Part shown: positions 1 through 6,421 of the stretch, piece by piece | Position numbering within the stretch: position 1 is the stretch's first letter | Layout: each line of letters starts with the position of its first letter | NCBI GenBank assembly: GCA_012511845.1 | Contig: JAAZFF010000320.1 | Coordinates: 1 to 6,605, forward strand | Reading direction: 5' to 3' | Length of the DNA: 6,605 bases | Source: Lentisphaerota bacterium | GTDB taxonomy: Bacteria; Verrucomicrobiota; Kiritimatiellia; RFP12; UBA3636 | Notes under the pieces: generated by a model | What the model was told of the DNA's origin: nothing | The model's database searches: none | What the model saw: only the letters and a program-made list of their open reading frames with translations | Translations under genes and position numbers: made by a program

Positions 1-1
1 C

Positions 2-934
2 ACCTACAACCAGTACCTCACGCCCTACGTCACCATGCCCTTCCCCCACTGGGCGGACGATGCAGCCGATGTCGCCGGACTGCGGCGCGAAATGTCCCTG
101 GCACTGATCAACGGGGCTTCTCTCTGGTGGTTCGACATGTGGGGTGGTTACTACCAGACCGAGGTTATTTTTGACAATTTCCGCCTTATGAGCGAAATCT
201 GGGACGAATACGCCGGCAAGCAGGAGAAGAGCGTCGCCGAGATCGCCATGGTGATCGATCCCGACGGCTGCTACTACCTGCATCCGACAGACTCCGATCG
301 CAATGCCTGGAAAAATGGCATGCAGGAGGATTCCTTCCTGCACGGCATCCGCGACAAGCTCAATCGTGTCGGCGCTCCCTACGATATCATTTCTTTCAAC
401 GACATTGCTGAGATGCCGGATTTTGAGCGCTACAAACTGGTTGTTTTCTGCACGCCCTTCGAGATCGACCAGCGCAAGCTGGAACAATTGAACAAACATG
501 TTCTGCGCGACAACCGTCACATTGTCTGGCTCTATGCTCCCGGAATCAGTGATGGCAGCAACTGGGTTCCCGAACAGATGCAAAAACTTGCCGGAGTCGA
601 ATTTGGCACGCCGGGAGTTAACCGTGTGGATAAGGAAAGCTGGCAGTCGGTGCATGTAGCGACTCCAAAAGATCTGACAATCGATCTCCTGAAAGAACTC
701 GCTGCCCAATCCGGTGTCAACATTTACTGCGAGGAACAGACCCCTGTATATGCCAACACCAGGCTGCTTGCCGTCCATTCAGCCGAAGGCGGCAAGATCC
801 GGATCAAGCTCCCCCGTCCTGTCAAAACAGTTCTGGAAGTTTTCTCAAAAACCGTGATAACATGTGATGCGTCCGGGTTCGAATACGATTTTCCAACCCC
901 GGGAACCTGCCTTTTCGATCTAGAGGCAAAATAA
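2..934 (+). CDS. Glycoside hydrolase, GH42/beta-galactosidase-like, C-terminal part (5' truncated by window)
   Basis: The frame is open from the first complete codon (nt 2) to TAA at 932-934, giving 310 residues; the start lies outside the window. Residues 1-65 resemble the end of a clan-A TIM barrel, with the aromatic motif WWFDMWGG at 42-49 preceded by an R-x(n)-NGAS helix. Residues about 76-210 look like the Rossmann-like trimerisation domain that follows the barrel in GH42 enzymes: a hydrophobic strand (IAMVID), then a 'G.PYDIISFNDI' stretch, then 'YKLVVFCTPFEI'. The last 60 residues (LPRPVKTVLEVFSKTV...) fit the small C-terminal beta domain of such enzymes. The catalytic glutamates would lie mostly upstream, so activity and substrate cannot be read here; a beta-galactosidase or related exo-glycosidase is the best inference. 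No signal peptide can be judged. A sugar-type regulator follows 69 nt downstream on the same strand, consistent with a carbohydrate-utilisation operon. Confidence 0.72.
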   Translation, partial: TYNQYLTPYVTMPFPHWADDAADVAGLRREMSLALINGASLWWFDMWGGYYQTEVIFDNFRLMSEIWDEYAGKQEKSVAEIAMVIDPDGCYYLHPTDSDRNAWKNGMQEDSFLHGIRDKLNRVGAPYDIISFNDIAEMPDFERYKLVVFCTPFEIDQRKLEQLNKHVLRDNRHIVWLYAPGISDGSNWVPEQMQKLAGVEFGTPGVNRVDKESWQSVHVATPKDLTIDLLKELAAQSGVNIYCEEQTPVYANTRLLAVHSAEGGKIRIKLPRPVKTVLEVFSKTVITCDASGFEYDFPTPGTCLFDLEAK

Positions 935-1003
935 ACCTACGTTCATTAAACAAGTCGGCATTATCCTTTACTACCCCGACTACAACTACAAGACCAGCTA
1001 ACC

Positions 1004-2068
1004 ATGGCTACAGGCTATCAGGACATCGAAAACCGCATCTGCGCACAAATCAAACGGGGCGATCTCAAACCCGGTGATCGCGTCGGTCCAATCCGGCATA
1101 TTGCAGCTGATTTTGGAGTCAGCCCTGTCACTGCCGACCGTGCGCTGCGGGAGCTGGCACGTAAGGGAGTACTCAACCATGTGCCCCGACATGGATTTTT
1201 TGTGTCAGCTCCCGAGTTGCAGATCAGGGGAAAGATCCATGCCATCGTCAGGCCCATCGACCGCAAGACACCTTTTGGAGAAACACTTTCCGGCATTATC
1301 GGTGAAGCCTGGCCACGCGGCTACTCCATTTCGGTCAGTCTTTCACAAAACAATACCGAGCAGTCCCTCGAAGCTGCGCAGCGGGCGGTGCTGGAACAGG
1401 TCGACGGCGTTGTTTACATGGTTGCCGGGGAGATGGGCAACTTTGCCATGAACCGAGAGCCGGTCAAACTGCTGATTGACCAAGGGCTCCCGGTTGTAAC
1501 AATCGGGCACTGTGATCTGCCGGGAATCGAAAGTGTCCCGGGTGTTTCAAGCGCTCACGAACAGGCGGGTTTTGAGATCACACGCCACCTGCTTTCAAAG
1601 GGACTTAAGCGCCTGGCAGTTTTGGGAGTTTTTCCCAATCAGGACGAACAGTACATCCTTGAAGGCTGTCGTCGTGCCTGTCGTGAAGCAGATGTTCCGC
1701 TACGCCCCAACTGGGTCAGATTTCATTTGCCCGGCGAATCCGTGGCACAGGATGTCCAATATCTGCTCAATAGCGGCAAACGGCCGGACGCCATTTTTGC
1801 CCTCAGCGACCTGGTAGCCGCTGAAACGATGGATGAAATCATACAGACAGGTCTGAAAGTTCCCGACGATATCAGCGTTGTCGGATTTGGCGACTATCCA
1901 ATCGCCGAACTTGTGCGCCCTGCCCTCACGACAATGCGCATCAACCTTCAGGCGGTAGGCAGCCTTGCAACCAACACCCTGATCCGGATGATAGAAGGTC
2001 ACCCGTATGACACCAGCCATACAGAGATTCCTTGCCAGCTTATTGTCCGTGACTCCTGCCTCCACTAA
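1004..2068 (+). CDS. GntR-type HTH / LacI-type sugar-binding hybrid transcriptional regulator
   Basis: A complete 354-residue protein. Residues 5-68 are a GntR-family winged helix: 'YQDIENRICAQIKRGDLKPGD', then the HTH 'IAADFGVSPVTADRALRELARKGVL' (33-57), then a wing ending GFFV (64-67). The usual Leu-Pro-Ser before the recognition helices is replaced by Val-Gly-Pro. Residues 75-354 are a LacI/GalR periplasmic-binding-protein-like effector domain, with DAIFALSDLVA (262-272), PDDISVVGFGD (287-297), LTTMRIN (308-314) and the family-typical end LIVRDSC (346-352). This is the same layout as AraR-type regulators, so it probably binds DNA as a dimer and releases it on sugar binding; the ligand is unknown. 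The ATG at 1004 is preceded by AGCTAACC with no Shine-Dalgarno, but it starts exactly where GntR domains normally begin. The gene lies 69 nt after the glycosidase, with no terminator between them, and likely controls that locus. Confidence 0.9.
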   Translation: MATGYQDIENRICAQIKRGDLKPGDRVGPIRHIAADFGVSPVTADRALRELARKGVLNHVPRHGFFVSAPELQIRGKIHAIVRPIDRKTPFGETLSGIIGEAWPRGYSISVSLSQNNTEQSLEAAQRAVLEQVDGVVYMVAGEMGNFAMNREPVKLLIDQGLPVVTIGHCDLPGIESVPGVSSAHEQAGFEITRHLLSKGLKRLAVLGVFPNQDEQYILEGCRRACREADVPLRPNWVRFHLPGESVAQDVQYLLNSGKRPDAIFALSDLVAAETMDEIIQTGLKVPDDISVVGFGDYPIAELVRPALTTMRINLQAVGSLATNTLIRMIEGHPYDTSHTEIPCQLIVRDSCLH

Positions 2069-2102
2069 ATAGTGTGCGGGTCTGTAGAGTCCGAGCCAGG
2101 TC

Positions 2103-3401
2103 TTACCTTATCCTGCCCCATCGCACGGAAATCGGCCACCATATGCATGAGCCGGGACCGACCATCTGCGCCTTGGGGACGGTACCCCAGTAGCGGCCGT
2201 CGTAGCTGCTGAGAGTGTTATCGCCCATCGGGAGGTATTCGCCTTCTCCCATTTCTATGGAATCATTTTCGTCCGACATCAAGGACGGACTCCTGTGCGG
2301 TGTATCTTCATCCATTGTATTGTGATAGCCGTAATATACTCCACTGCGAGATTTTGATTGTCCCATGGAAGCTACACGATCCATCCCGAACAGATTTTCC
2401 ACTTTAGTGCCGTCAGCATAGATATGCGGATGTTTTATTGAAATGCTTTCTCCCGGCATACCGACGAGGCGTTTTATGTAATGCTGGGCGGGGGGAAGAC
2501 CGGGCTGTATTGACGTTTCAACGAGATACAGGGGTAAATTTGGTATTCTGGTTATTACAGAGCCTTTTTCAGCAGCCGATTCTGCAGCTTTACGTGAAAA
2601 GAAGAGCTCCTGCCCGCTTGTTGCGAAGACGATTACATCGTCACGTTTCGGCGGGAAAAAATTCCACGTGATTCTGTTTACAAACACCTGATCCCCCGCC
2701 GTAACATATCCTGCCCACAGGCGGTCGCCCTTTTTTACATAAGAAGTGGCGAGAACTCTTGCTGATGCATCGGGTCTGTCCGCCATGGCGGGACGCTGGG
2801 CGTTGCGCACTGCAATTTCGTGCCGCTCCATTGCATCCTGCGGCACCTTATGTTTTCTACCGGCAACGGTTATTACGATTCTTCCCGGATAGCGGGCGTC
2901 CTGTGAAATACTGACGGTTCCGTCTTTTTCTGCAACAACATCCTTGTACCATGTACCGGTAATGAGCCACTTCAGCGGTTTGAGCGGCATTGTGTCAAGG
3001 ATTCCGGGTCCGTTGACGGGATCGGGTTCGGCAATGGAATGGATACCGTAAAGTGTGGGCTGCATTGAACCTGTAGGAATTTTGAACGGCTGGAAAAAAT
3101 ATGCCCTGAATGCCATTGCTACGCCGAATGCCACAACGAGCGTTTCCACAATTTCCCTAAAAGCCGCATTTTTTGAAGGCGGATAATTTTCTTCGATGAA
3201 ACTTTCGGCTGCGCAAATAATTTCTTCGAGCTCACTGATTGTACCTTTTCTTATTACACGGTTCAGTTTTGAAATTGTATCAAGAAACCGGTTGGCAACG
3301 AGGGGATCCATCAAATCGCCATTATAGTTATAAATATTTTTTGCCGCCTGGAGAAGATTCTTTGCGCGTGTACGCAATTTTCGTTTCTTGAAATATAACA
3401 T
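2103..3401 (-). CDS. lepB: Signal peptidase I (S26A), PVC-type with N-terminal extension and large insertion
   Basis: A membrane-bound serine protease that removes signal peptides from exported preproteins. It has 432 residues, against about 324 in E. coli LepB. Residues 1-82 are charged and helical, then one membrane segment (about 84-103, EIVETLVVAFGVAMAFRAYF) leads directly to the catalytic box FKIPTGSMQPTLYG, with nucleophile Ser112. The general-base box YIKRLVGMPGESI gives Lys310. The last box GDNTLSSYDGRYWG (393-406) keeps Gly-Asp-Asn, Ser399, Asp401 and Arg403, but the Ser of Asp-Ser-Arg is Gly402. The protein ends in WWPISVRWG. Ser-Lys spacing is 198 residues against 55 in E. coli, because of an extra beta-rich stretch (about 120-235) and a second insertion (about 262-300). 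Both the extension and the 'GDQVFVNRITWNFFPPKRDDVIVF' segment are typical of Verrucomicrobia/Lentisphaerae enzymes. The basic N-terminus predicts N-in topology. ATG at 3401 has no Shine-Dalgarno; the extension matches relatives, supporting this start. Confidence 0.94.
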   Translation of the reverse strand: MLYFKKRKLRTRAKNLLQAAKNIYNYNGDLMDPLVANRFLDTISKLNRVIRKGTISELEEIICAAESFIEENYPPSKNAAFREIVETLVVAFGVAMAFRAYFFQPFKIPTGSMQPTLYGIHSIAEPDPVNGPGILDTMPLKPLKWLITGTWYKDVVAEKDGTVSISQDARYPGRIVITVAGRKHKVPQDAMERHEIAVRNAQRPAMADRPDASARVLATSYVKKGDRLWAGYVTAGDQVFVNRITWNFFPPKRDDVIVFATSGQELFFSRKAAESAAEKGSVITRIPNLPLYLVETSIQPGLPPAQHYIKRLVGMPGESISIKHPHIYADGTKVENLFGMDRVASMGQSKSRSGVYYGYHNTMDEDTPHRSPSLMSDENDSIEMGEGEYLPMGDNTLSSYDGRYWGTVPKAQMVGPGSCIWWPISVRWGRIR

Positions 3402-3695
3402 CGGTATGTACTGCTTTATATAAGGGAAAAAATTTCCTTTATGTTACAGCAATAAAGCTATTATGTACAAGCAGAACTTAGTCTGAGAACAGATTGCGCA
3501 AATTGTAATAAAAAAGAAGTCTTGCCAGACTTGAAGTTTCGGATCCGAAGTCCGAGGTCACAATCGATTCTATCGACAATTCATTAATTCGACCTTGTAT
3601 CCAGCATCCAGCAAGCGGTCACAGGCAGGAATACCTGTACTACAGGGCCGATGACTATAACATGCTGCGCGTTTATTATTTATTTTTTAGCAGTA
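3402..3695. other. Divergent intergenic region rich in inverted repeats (left part)
   Basis: About 290 nt between the signal peptidase start and the rightward promoter, with no convincing gene. It should hold the minus-strand promoter of the peptidase gene, but no good -35/-10 pair was seen; the nearest candidate is a weak TTGTAC / TAACAT pair on the minus strand (3465-3470 and 3441-3446). It contains several inverted repeats: AAGGGAAA/TTTCCTTT (3422-3440, 3-nt loop, one G-U), AAGTCT/AGACTT (3517-3532), the perfect 12-bp palindrome TTCGGATCCGAA (3538-3549), TCGAT/ATCGA (3564-3576) and a set of ACAGG/CCTGT/ACAGG arms (3621-3646). Plus-strand frame 3512-3724 is open for about 70 codons, but has no suitable start and is treated as chance. 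Confidence 0.6.
3510..3532 (-). terminator. Terminator- or attenuator-like hairpin upstream of the signal peptidase gene
   Basis: Read on the minus strand this is AAGTCT-GGCA-AGACTT followed by C and six T, then ATT: a 6-bp stem with a 4-nt loop and a U-tract, the form of a small intrinsic terminator. It lies about 110 nt upstream of the peptidase start and points toward it. If the peptidase promoter lies to its right, it would be a leader attenuator; otherwise it would stop antisense transcription coming from the right. The stem is short and only a third GC, so strength is doubtful. Confidence 0.35.
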
Positions 3696-3725
3696 TTGAC
3701 ACCTGTATCGTAAATGTATTATAAT
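3696..3725 (+). promoter_or_regulatory. Consensus sigma70-type promoter for the PATR-repeat protein gene
   Basis: TTGACA at 3696-3701 and TATAAT at 3720-3725 match both consensus hexamers at all twelve positions, separated by 18 nt (17 is optimal). The stretch directly upstream (3671-3688, TTATTATTTATTTTTT) is almost pure A/T and resembles an UP element. Transcription would start near 3732, leaving a leader of roughly 215 nt before the start codon at 3950. Its housekeeping-sigma nature is inferred from the match alone. Confidence 0.8.
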
Positions 3726-3779
3726 TATCCCAAACTTAATAAAAGATTGTTTACCAAAACAGGAAACAGGGATAATTGC

Positions 3780-3935
3780 ATGTACCATTTGCAGATTACA
3801 TATAGTATGCTATCCATCGAAAATCTATCTGACACATTTTTATACGTTGTCATTAATGAGTTCGCCGCACAGCGTGAACTCAGTTACGTTCACAGATATG
3901 TTTCCAGGAAACAACTAACAAAAACTAAACTATAA
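3780..3935 (+). CDS. Possible 51-residue leader ORF, unknown function
   Basis: ATG at 3780 is preceded by AGGG (3768-3771) with an 8-nt gap, a reasonable ribosome site. The frame ends with TAA at 3933-3935, three nt before the GAGG of the following gene. The product, beginning MYHLQITYSMLSI and ending QLTKTKL, has no recognisable domain, signal peptide or clear membrane segment. The same frame has an earlier ATG at 3714, but this lies inside the spacer/-10 region of the promoter and would not be on the transcript. Codon use is unremarkable and the frame could well be chance. If translated, its stop position would allow coupling to the downstream gene. Confidence 0.2.
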   Translation: MYHLQITYSMLSIENLSDTFLYVVINEFAAQRELSYVHRYVSRKQLTKTKL

Positions 3936-3938
3936 AAC

Positions 3939-3942
3939 GAGG
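3939..3942 (+). promoter_or_regulatory. Shine-Dalgarno GAGG that decides the PATR gene start
   Basis: GAGG lies 1 nt before the ATG at 3944 and 7 nt before the ATG at 3950. Only the second spacing is workable, so translation most likely starts at 3950. Confidence 0.65.
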
Positions 3943-3949
3943 TATGAAC

Positions 3950-6352
3950 ATGAGAAAAATAATAAGAAGCTCATTCGTTTCACTGCTGATAGTCGGCATT
4001 TCTTTTACTGCATCAGCTGCCTCTTTCCAGTGGCTTCGTACATCTTCCGGGGTAACTGAATCCCCCGACTGGACTAACTCGGTAATGTGGACAGTCAGGA
4101 GCGGTGAGCCTGTCGCCGACTATCCGACTGCTGATGATATCGCTGAATTCGGAACTCAGGAGTCCGGACATTGGTTTGTACATCCGGAAATCTCCGGAGA
4201 ACAGAGTTGTCGTGGACTTGTTCTCAGACTTAGAAACGACGGGTGGTCAGCCAATGATCTTGTAGTAAAAGGGGTAACTCCCGATGCAAAGCTTTTTATA
4301 GGATCTGCCGGGGTGCGCATATCACAGGGTAACGAGTGGCATACAGCCAGCAGGTTGCATTCTTCTCTCGCAATTGAGCTTACAAATGATCAGGCATGGG
4401 AGCACTGGGACAGTAATTTCAATGTAGATGGGGCAATCTCCGGAGAGTATGGGATATCCATGACTGGAGCGAGCAATGTGGGAATAAATTTCAGAAATTC
4501 TTCCAGTACTTTTTTAGGAGGGTTTACGCAAAACTCTGGTCGTACCTCAATTGACGCCAGCAGCTCGATCGATGAAGAGAATCATATAATTTCCGGTCCG
4601 ATCGGTACGGGAACACTGATTCTGAACGGTGGAATGTTTACCTCAGGCAGCTCCCGCACTCTACATAACAGCGTCGTTTTAAGTGGAGATGTTGAACTGA
4701 ACAGATTCACATTTGCACAAGCTGCAGATGCACAATTTGTTTTAGATGCAGATGGAGACAATTCCCTGAAAACATTACATATCCCAAATGCTGTTACTAT
4801 TGATCGTAACATATCTGAAATTAACGGTTCAGCAGGAATTAGAAAGGCAGGTGGAGGATCGTTGACGCTGAATGGTAATAACAGCACTTTTACAGGACGT
4901 ATAGTTCTTGATGAGGGTAATTTTATAGTTTCTTCTAATACTGCAATGGGAACTGCTCCTGAATCTCTCGTTACTAATCAGTTAGAATTTGCCGGAGGAG
5001 TCCTGCATGCAACCGACGATATCGAACTGGAGTCTACCCGTGGAATAACAATCACAGGTGGAGGTATTGATGTACAGCCGGACAAATCGCTGACAATTGA
5101 ATCCCCCGTATACGGAACAGGCGCCCTGATCAAAAATGGCGAAGGAAACCTTGTTCTGAATAATGATCCCCGCTCGAATATAGATGATCTTGTCATCGAT
5201 ATAATTCGAGGTCAAGTAGAAATAAATTCTGACACAGATGTTCGCATCGGCGGACTTGAGGGAGGAGTAACTTCCGGTGCCCGGATCATTATTCCGGAAA
5301 GCTCATTATTTATGACAGGAGCAGGCACAAACTCATTTGCAGGATCTATTATCGGAGAGGGAACCGTTGTTAAAAGCGGTTCAGGAATCCAGCTCCTTTC
5401 CGGAGACAGCACTTTTACCGGCACTATGGTAATTTCTTCCGGCGTTATATCTGCATATTCGCCATCTGCTCTTGGACTGGGAGGATTAATTCTATCAGGC
5501 GGCTCTCTTGATCTTCCAAGTTCAGAAGATGCTTCAAGCAATGGTATATGGGAAGGGCTTCTTCCCGGTGAATTCAATATCACTGATCCCAATCCGCAAA
5601 CAGAACTGCAACCCGATTTCAGGATGCTGCAGACAACTTCAGGATGGGGTGATTACCAGACCTGGGTTTATACCGGTCAGATGTACGTTCATGAAGATCC
5701 GGAAACACCCGGTTTCCGAACTGTTACGTTCGGAGGCAACATCGACGACAATATACGTGTAATACTAAATGGCGAAGTAATCATTGAAGACCGCACATGG
5801 AACAGAACGAGTATCGCAACACGCACGCTAGCACAGGGATGGCACAATATTGAAGTACGTGGTGGAAATGCCGGCGGAGGCGCCGGCCCATCAGGTCAGG
5901 ACGGATGGCCCAATACGATGGGCTTTGCAGTGGACTGGGAGGGTCGCAACAGCAAGGAAGCCTCGTACTTTACGAAACTTTCTGACCCGGGCGACGGCAG
6001 CCTGCTCCGTATCGGTGGCGGTATATCAGTAGAGGTCCCTTCTTTTTCATGGGATAACGGCACTGTGATAACAGCGCTGACTGAATCTACTGCTCCGATT
6101 ATCGTGGAAGGCGACTTCACAAAAGCAGGTGATGGTCCGTTTGTTTTCGACTTCAAAAATATAACAGGTTATAGCAACAACACCTATTCTCTTGTAGAGT
6201 TCAAAAACACAAACTTTACGGCTGATGACTTCATGGCGATAAATCTCCCGGAAACAGAAGACGGTCCGGTTGCAGCCAGATTCTTCATCGAAGGTGATGC
6301 CCTGAAAGTTACCACAAATATCAAGCGTGTAACAACAATAACAATCCGATAA
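3950..6352 (+). CDS. Secreted PATR (autotransporter-associated beta-strand) repeat protein with embedded PA14-like domain
   Basis: An 800-residue exported protein (802 if started at ATG 3944, which is too close to its GAGG). The Sec signal peptide MRKIIRSSFVSLLIVGISFTASA has a likely cut at ASA|ASF. The next ~130 residues form the head usual in this family (W...W, a DDIAEFG strand, then GLVLRLRN). A right-handed beta-helix of degenerate PATR repeats follows to about residue 520; the clearest are GSLTLNGNNSTFTGRIVLDEGNF (304-325) and GSGIQLLSGDSTFTGTMVISSG (near 478-500), both underlain by the same 13-nt string (4881-4893, 5406-5418). Residues about 532-666 resemble a PA14 carbohydrate-binding domain: GIWEGLLPGEF, then QTWVYTGQMYV, then GNIDDNIRVILNGEVII with its Asp-Asp pair (599-600), then a Gly-rich loop. 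The C-terminus has typical 'YSLVEF...FFIEGDALKV' strands but no beta-barrel, PEP-CTERM, LPXTG or membrane anchor. A role as surface or extracellular glycan-binding protein is inferred. Confidence 0.85.
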   Translation: MRKIIRSSFVSLLIVGISFTASAASFQWLRTSSGVTESPDWTNSVMWTVRSGEPVADYPTADDIAEFGTQESGHWFVHPEISGEQSCRGLVLRLRNDGWSANDLVVKGVTPDAKLFIGSAGVRISQGNEWHTASRLHSSLAIELTNDQAWEHWDSNFNVDGAISGEYGISMTGASNVGINFRNSSSTFLGGFTQNSGRTSIDASSSIDEENHIISGPIGTGTLILNGGMFTSGSSRTLHNSVVLSGDVELNRFTFAQAADAQFVLDADGDNSLKTLHIPNAVTIDRNISEINGSAGIRKAGGGSLTLNGNNSTFTGRIVLDEGNFIVSSNTAMGTAPESLVTNQLEFAGGVLHATDDIELESTRGITITGGGIDVQPDKSLTIESPVYGTGALIKNGEGNLVLNNDPRSNIDDLVIDIIRGQVEINSDTDVRIGGLEGGVTSGARIIIPESSLFMTGAGTNSFAGSIIGEGTVVKSGSGIQLLSGDSTFTGTMVISSGVISAYSPSALGLGGLILSGGSLDLPSSEDASSNGIWEGLLPGEFNITDPNPQTELQPDFRMLQTTSGWGDYQTWVYTGQMYVHEDPETPGFRTVTFGGNIDDNIRVILNGEVIIEDRTWNRTSIATRTLAQGWHNIEVRGGNAGGGAGPSGQDGWPNTMGFAVDWEGRNSKEASYFTKLSDPGDGSLLRIGGGISVEVPSFSWDNGTVITALTESTAPIIVEGDFTKAGDGPFVFDFKNITGYSNNTYSLVEFKNTNFTADDFMAINLPETEDGPVAARFFIEGDALKVTTNIKRVTTITIR

Positions 6353-6370
6353 TTTATTGATAAACATTTT

Positions 6371-6397
6371 GAGCGTCCGGGGGATTCCCGGGCGCTC
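6371..6397 (+). terminator. Strong hairpin after the PATR gene, without a U-tract
   Basis: GAGCGTCCGGG (6371-6381) pairs with CCCGGGCGCTC (6387-6397) across a 5-nt GGATT loop: 11 bp with one G-U pair, extendable by T6370-A6398. It starts 18 nt after the stop codon. The following bases ATTAAGTATT are A/T-rich but not a true T-run, so it may be a weak terminator or a 3'-end stabiliser allowing partial read-through into the next gene, which starts 24 nt later. Confidence 0.55.
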
Positions 6398-6407
6398 ATT
6401 AAGTATT

Positions 6408-6411
6408 GAGG
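6408..6411 (+). promoter_or_regulatory. Shine-Dalgarno of the last gene (GAGG)
   Basis: GAGGTGA at 6408-6414 precedes ATG 6422, with 10 nt between GAGG and ATG. A GTG at 6419, in the same frame, has a 7-nt gap and is an alternative start adding one residue. Confidence 0.6.
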
Positions 6412-6421
6412 TGAAATAGTG

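Larger units (their letters stand above)
3732..3949 (+). promoter_or_regulatory. Long structured 5' leader of the PATR-repeat protein gene
   Basis: An AT-rich stretch between the inferred transcription start and the start codon. Two hairpins can form near its end but share an arm, so they exclude each other: TGAGTTC (3857-3863) with GAACTCA (3876-3882), extendable by one G-U and one C-G pair; and GTGAAC (3874-3879) with GTTCAC (3888-3893). A 9-nt direct repeat CAGGAAACA occurs at 3760-3768 and 3905-3913. It does not match any riboswitch class I can recognise. The leader also holds a possible short ORF (3780-3935). Confidence 0.4.

Noticed and set aside
924..1001. Short frame in the gap before the regulator (…IKQVGIILYYPDYNYKTS) ending 2 nt before its ATG.
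   Set aside because: It has no ATG, GTG or TTG start and no ribosome site; it would need an ATT start.
1700..2065. 121-codon open frame on the minus strand inside the regulator gene.
   Set aside because: It lies wholly antisense to a clear LacI-type domain and its product has no recognisable features. The antisense and out-of-frame open frames inside the glycosidase, peptidase and PATR genes were set aside for the same reason.
2051..2102. Possible bidirectional terminator in the convergent gap (CACT/AGTG at 2063-2074, GACTC/GAGTC at 2051-2091).
   Set aside because: The stems are only 4-5 bp with low stability and there is no T-run on either strand, so this does not support a terminator call.
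3441..3465. Minus-strand TTGTAC-N18-TAACAT as the signal peptidase promoter.
   Set aside because: Only the first three bases of the -35 match the consensus and the -10 is imperfect. It is too weak to list as a promoter.
3512..3724. Plus-strand frame open for about 70 codons, with a coding-like stretch QEYLYYRADDYNMLRV.
   Set aside because: It has no ATG until 3662, no ribosome site and no recognisable family, and it overlaps the consensus promoter. A stop-free run of this length is expected by chance in a region this size.
3714..3935. 73-codon version of the leader ORF starting at ATG 3714.
   Set aside because: Its start lies between the -35 and -10 boxes, upstream of the inferred transcription start, so that codon would not be in the mRNA. 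Only the inner ATG at 3780 is considered.
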